Below, piece by piece: positions 63,312 to 64,000 of a stretch of DNA of 64,000 nt (positions are counted from its first letter, which is position 1; every line of letters begins with the position of its first letter). This DNA is from Neospora caninum Liverpool. Taxonomy: Eukaryota > Apicomplexa > Conoidasida > Eucoccidiorida > Sarcocystidae. The stretch lies in NCBI RefSeq assembly GCF_000208865.1, contig NC_018396.1, positions 3,219,101 to 3,283,100 of the forward strand. The letters are read 5' to 3'. A program made the position numbers and the translations under genes. The notes beneath the pieces were generated by a model. That model was not told the origin of the DNA. It was given only the letters and a program-made list of their open reading frames with translations, and ran no database searches.

Positions 63312-63355
<44 letters not shown>
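63312..63355. repeat. (AT)n microsatellite, longest pure tract
   Basis: About 22 uninterrupted AT units near the right end of the window. Confidence 0.97.
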
Positions 63356-63358
<3 letters not shown>

Positions 63359-64000
63359 TGTATTTGAACCAGGATCTTCTAAGCGTTACGACCTGAGATA
63401 GCCACCATCTCCGTTGGCACAGAGAGGGTTCCTCCAGAATTCCGTCAACAAACCTGCTACCAGAAGAGAAGGGGGAACATGAAACTTTTCCATTTGCATT
63501 ATTCGCTTGCACATGCCTGTCCATGTGACGAGCGTGCTGTTCCGAGCGAAGAGAAGCCAAGAAAAATACAAAACAGCATCCATTCCATCGCCTGCGCGTT
63601 CAGCGCTCGCTGAGCAAGAGAAGACCCGTCGACCGTCACTCGTGAGACAACAAAGACACGCGGGAATCGGGCCTCGGGCGCCTCGCTGCTTTCCTTGTTC
63701 CCCTGGACCCTGGATTTTAACGGGCCGAAGAAACAACAGAAGGCAAGTGTCGTCCTTCGACCTTTTCCACGTAGCGCAGTGCGAATCCTTTTCAATCGCA
63801 TCTCGAGCCCGCAGATCACAAAGGCGCTAGGAAAATATGGCGACTGCCTTTGGACAAAACGAAGAAACAGAAGCAGGACTCCAGTTTGTGCAGTGTACAT
63901 ACACAGAGAAGCCGTCTGTATGCGTCTGTGCATAGGTATAAATTGATACAATCAGAAATGTATTCACGCAGGTTTCTACTCGACAAAGACGCACACTAGG

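Larger units (their letters stand above)
60708..64000. other. Right-hand region: possible extra exons, otherwise non-coding
   Basis: Beyond the assigned stop there are two Cys-rich plus-strand open stretches (61412-61573 and 62430-62685, listed separately) and AT tracts. On the minus strand a 67-codon frame from ATG 63589 down to 63386 starts MDAVLYFSWLLFARNST and could be a hydrophobic N-terminus, but I found no partner exon. No other gene recognised up to the window end. Confidence 0.4.

Noticed and set aside
1..64000. CRISPR arrays, insertion sequences, bacterial operons, rRNA and tRNA genes
   Set aside because: No regularly spaced repeats, transposase-like frames or recognisable RNA-gene structures seen by eye; the DNA is eukaryotic and intron-rich. 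A tRNA scan could not be run.

Overview
The window looks like nuclear DNA of a tissue-cyst-forming coccidian apicomplexan in the Toxoplasma/Neospora/Hammondia group. It has intron-rich genes with GT-AG junctions, long (AT)n microsatellites, good animal-type start contexts (caagATGG, aaaaATGG), and two apicomplexan-specific genes: the glideosome anchor GAP45 and a very large rhoptry protein that I identify as RON3. GAP45 is 251 residues against my recollection of 245 in T. gondii, and every landmark is displaced by 6. That favours a close relative such as Neospora over T. gondii itself, but I cannot settle the species.

Layout, left to right. 1-1284 (+): 3' part of an organelle-type elongation factor G, open at the window edge. 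3086-6816 (-): proteasome ubiquitin receptor Rpn10, 7 exons. 9960-14372 (-): J-domain (HSP40) protein of unknown partner, 5 exons. 18349-19104 (-): GAP45, single exon. 22769-26869 (-): RNA-binding protein with two Mei2-like RRMs, 7 exons. 31488-41549 (+): RON3-like rhoptry protein, 21 exons that all join in phase to give 2002 residues. 42798-44925 (+): unrecognised coiled-coil protein, 6 exons with an alternative earlier end. 46752-51398 (-): lysophospholipid acyltransferase of the PlsC/LPCAT type, 10 exons, one probably preceded by a GC-AG intron. 55588-60707 (+): type II membrane protein with a DUF7164-like, probably glycosyltransferase, domain. 60708-64000: two cysteine-rich open stretches that may be further exons.

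The genes are not an operon. They are individually transcribed nuclear genes with 1-5 kb spacers. Functionally the window mixes housekeeping (translation, proteasome, chaperone, lipid remodelling), motility and invasion (GAP45, RON3), RNA regulation, and a likely Golgi enzyme. GAP45, the RRM protein and RON3 are neighbours; I recall consecutive T. gondii ME49 locus numbers for GAP45 and RON3, which supports the RON3 call. The RRM gene and RON3 are divergent across a 4.6-kb spacer. The acyltransferase and DUF7164-like genes are divergent across 4.2 kb.

Limits: all exon joins were made by eye from splice consensus, reading phase and family fit. No transcript or database check was possible. Starts and ends of the J-domain, coiled-coil and DUF7164-like genes are the least certain.
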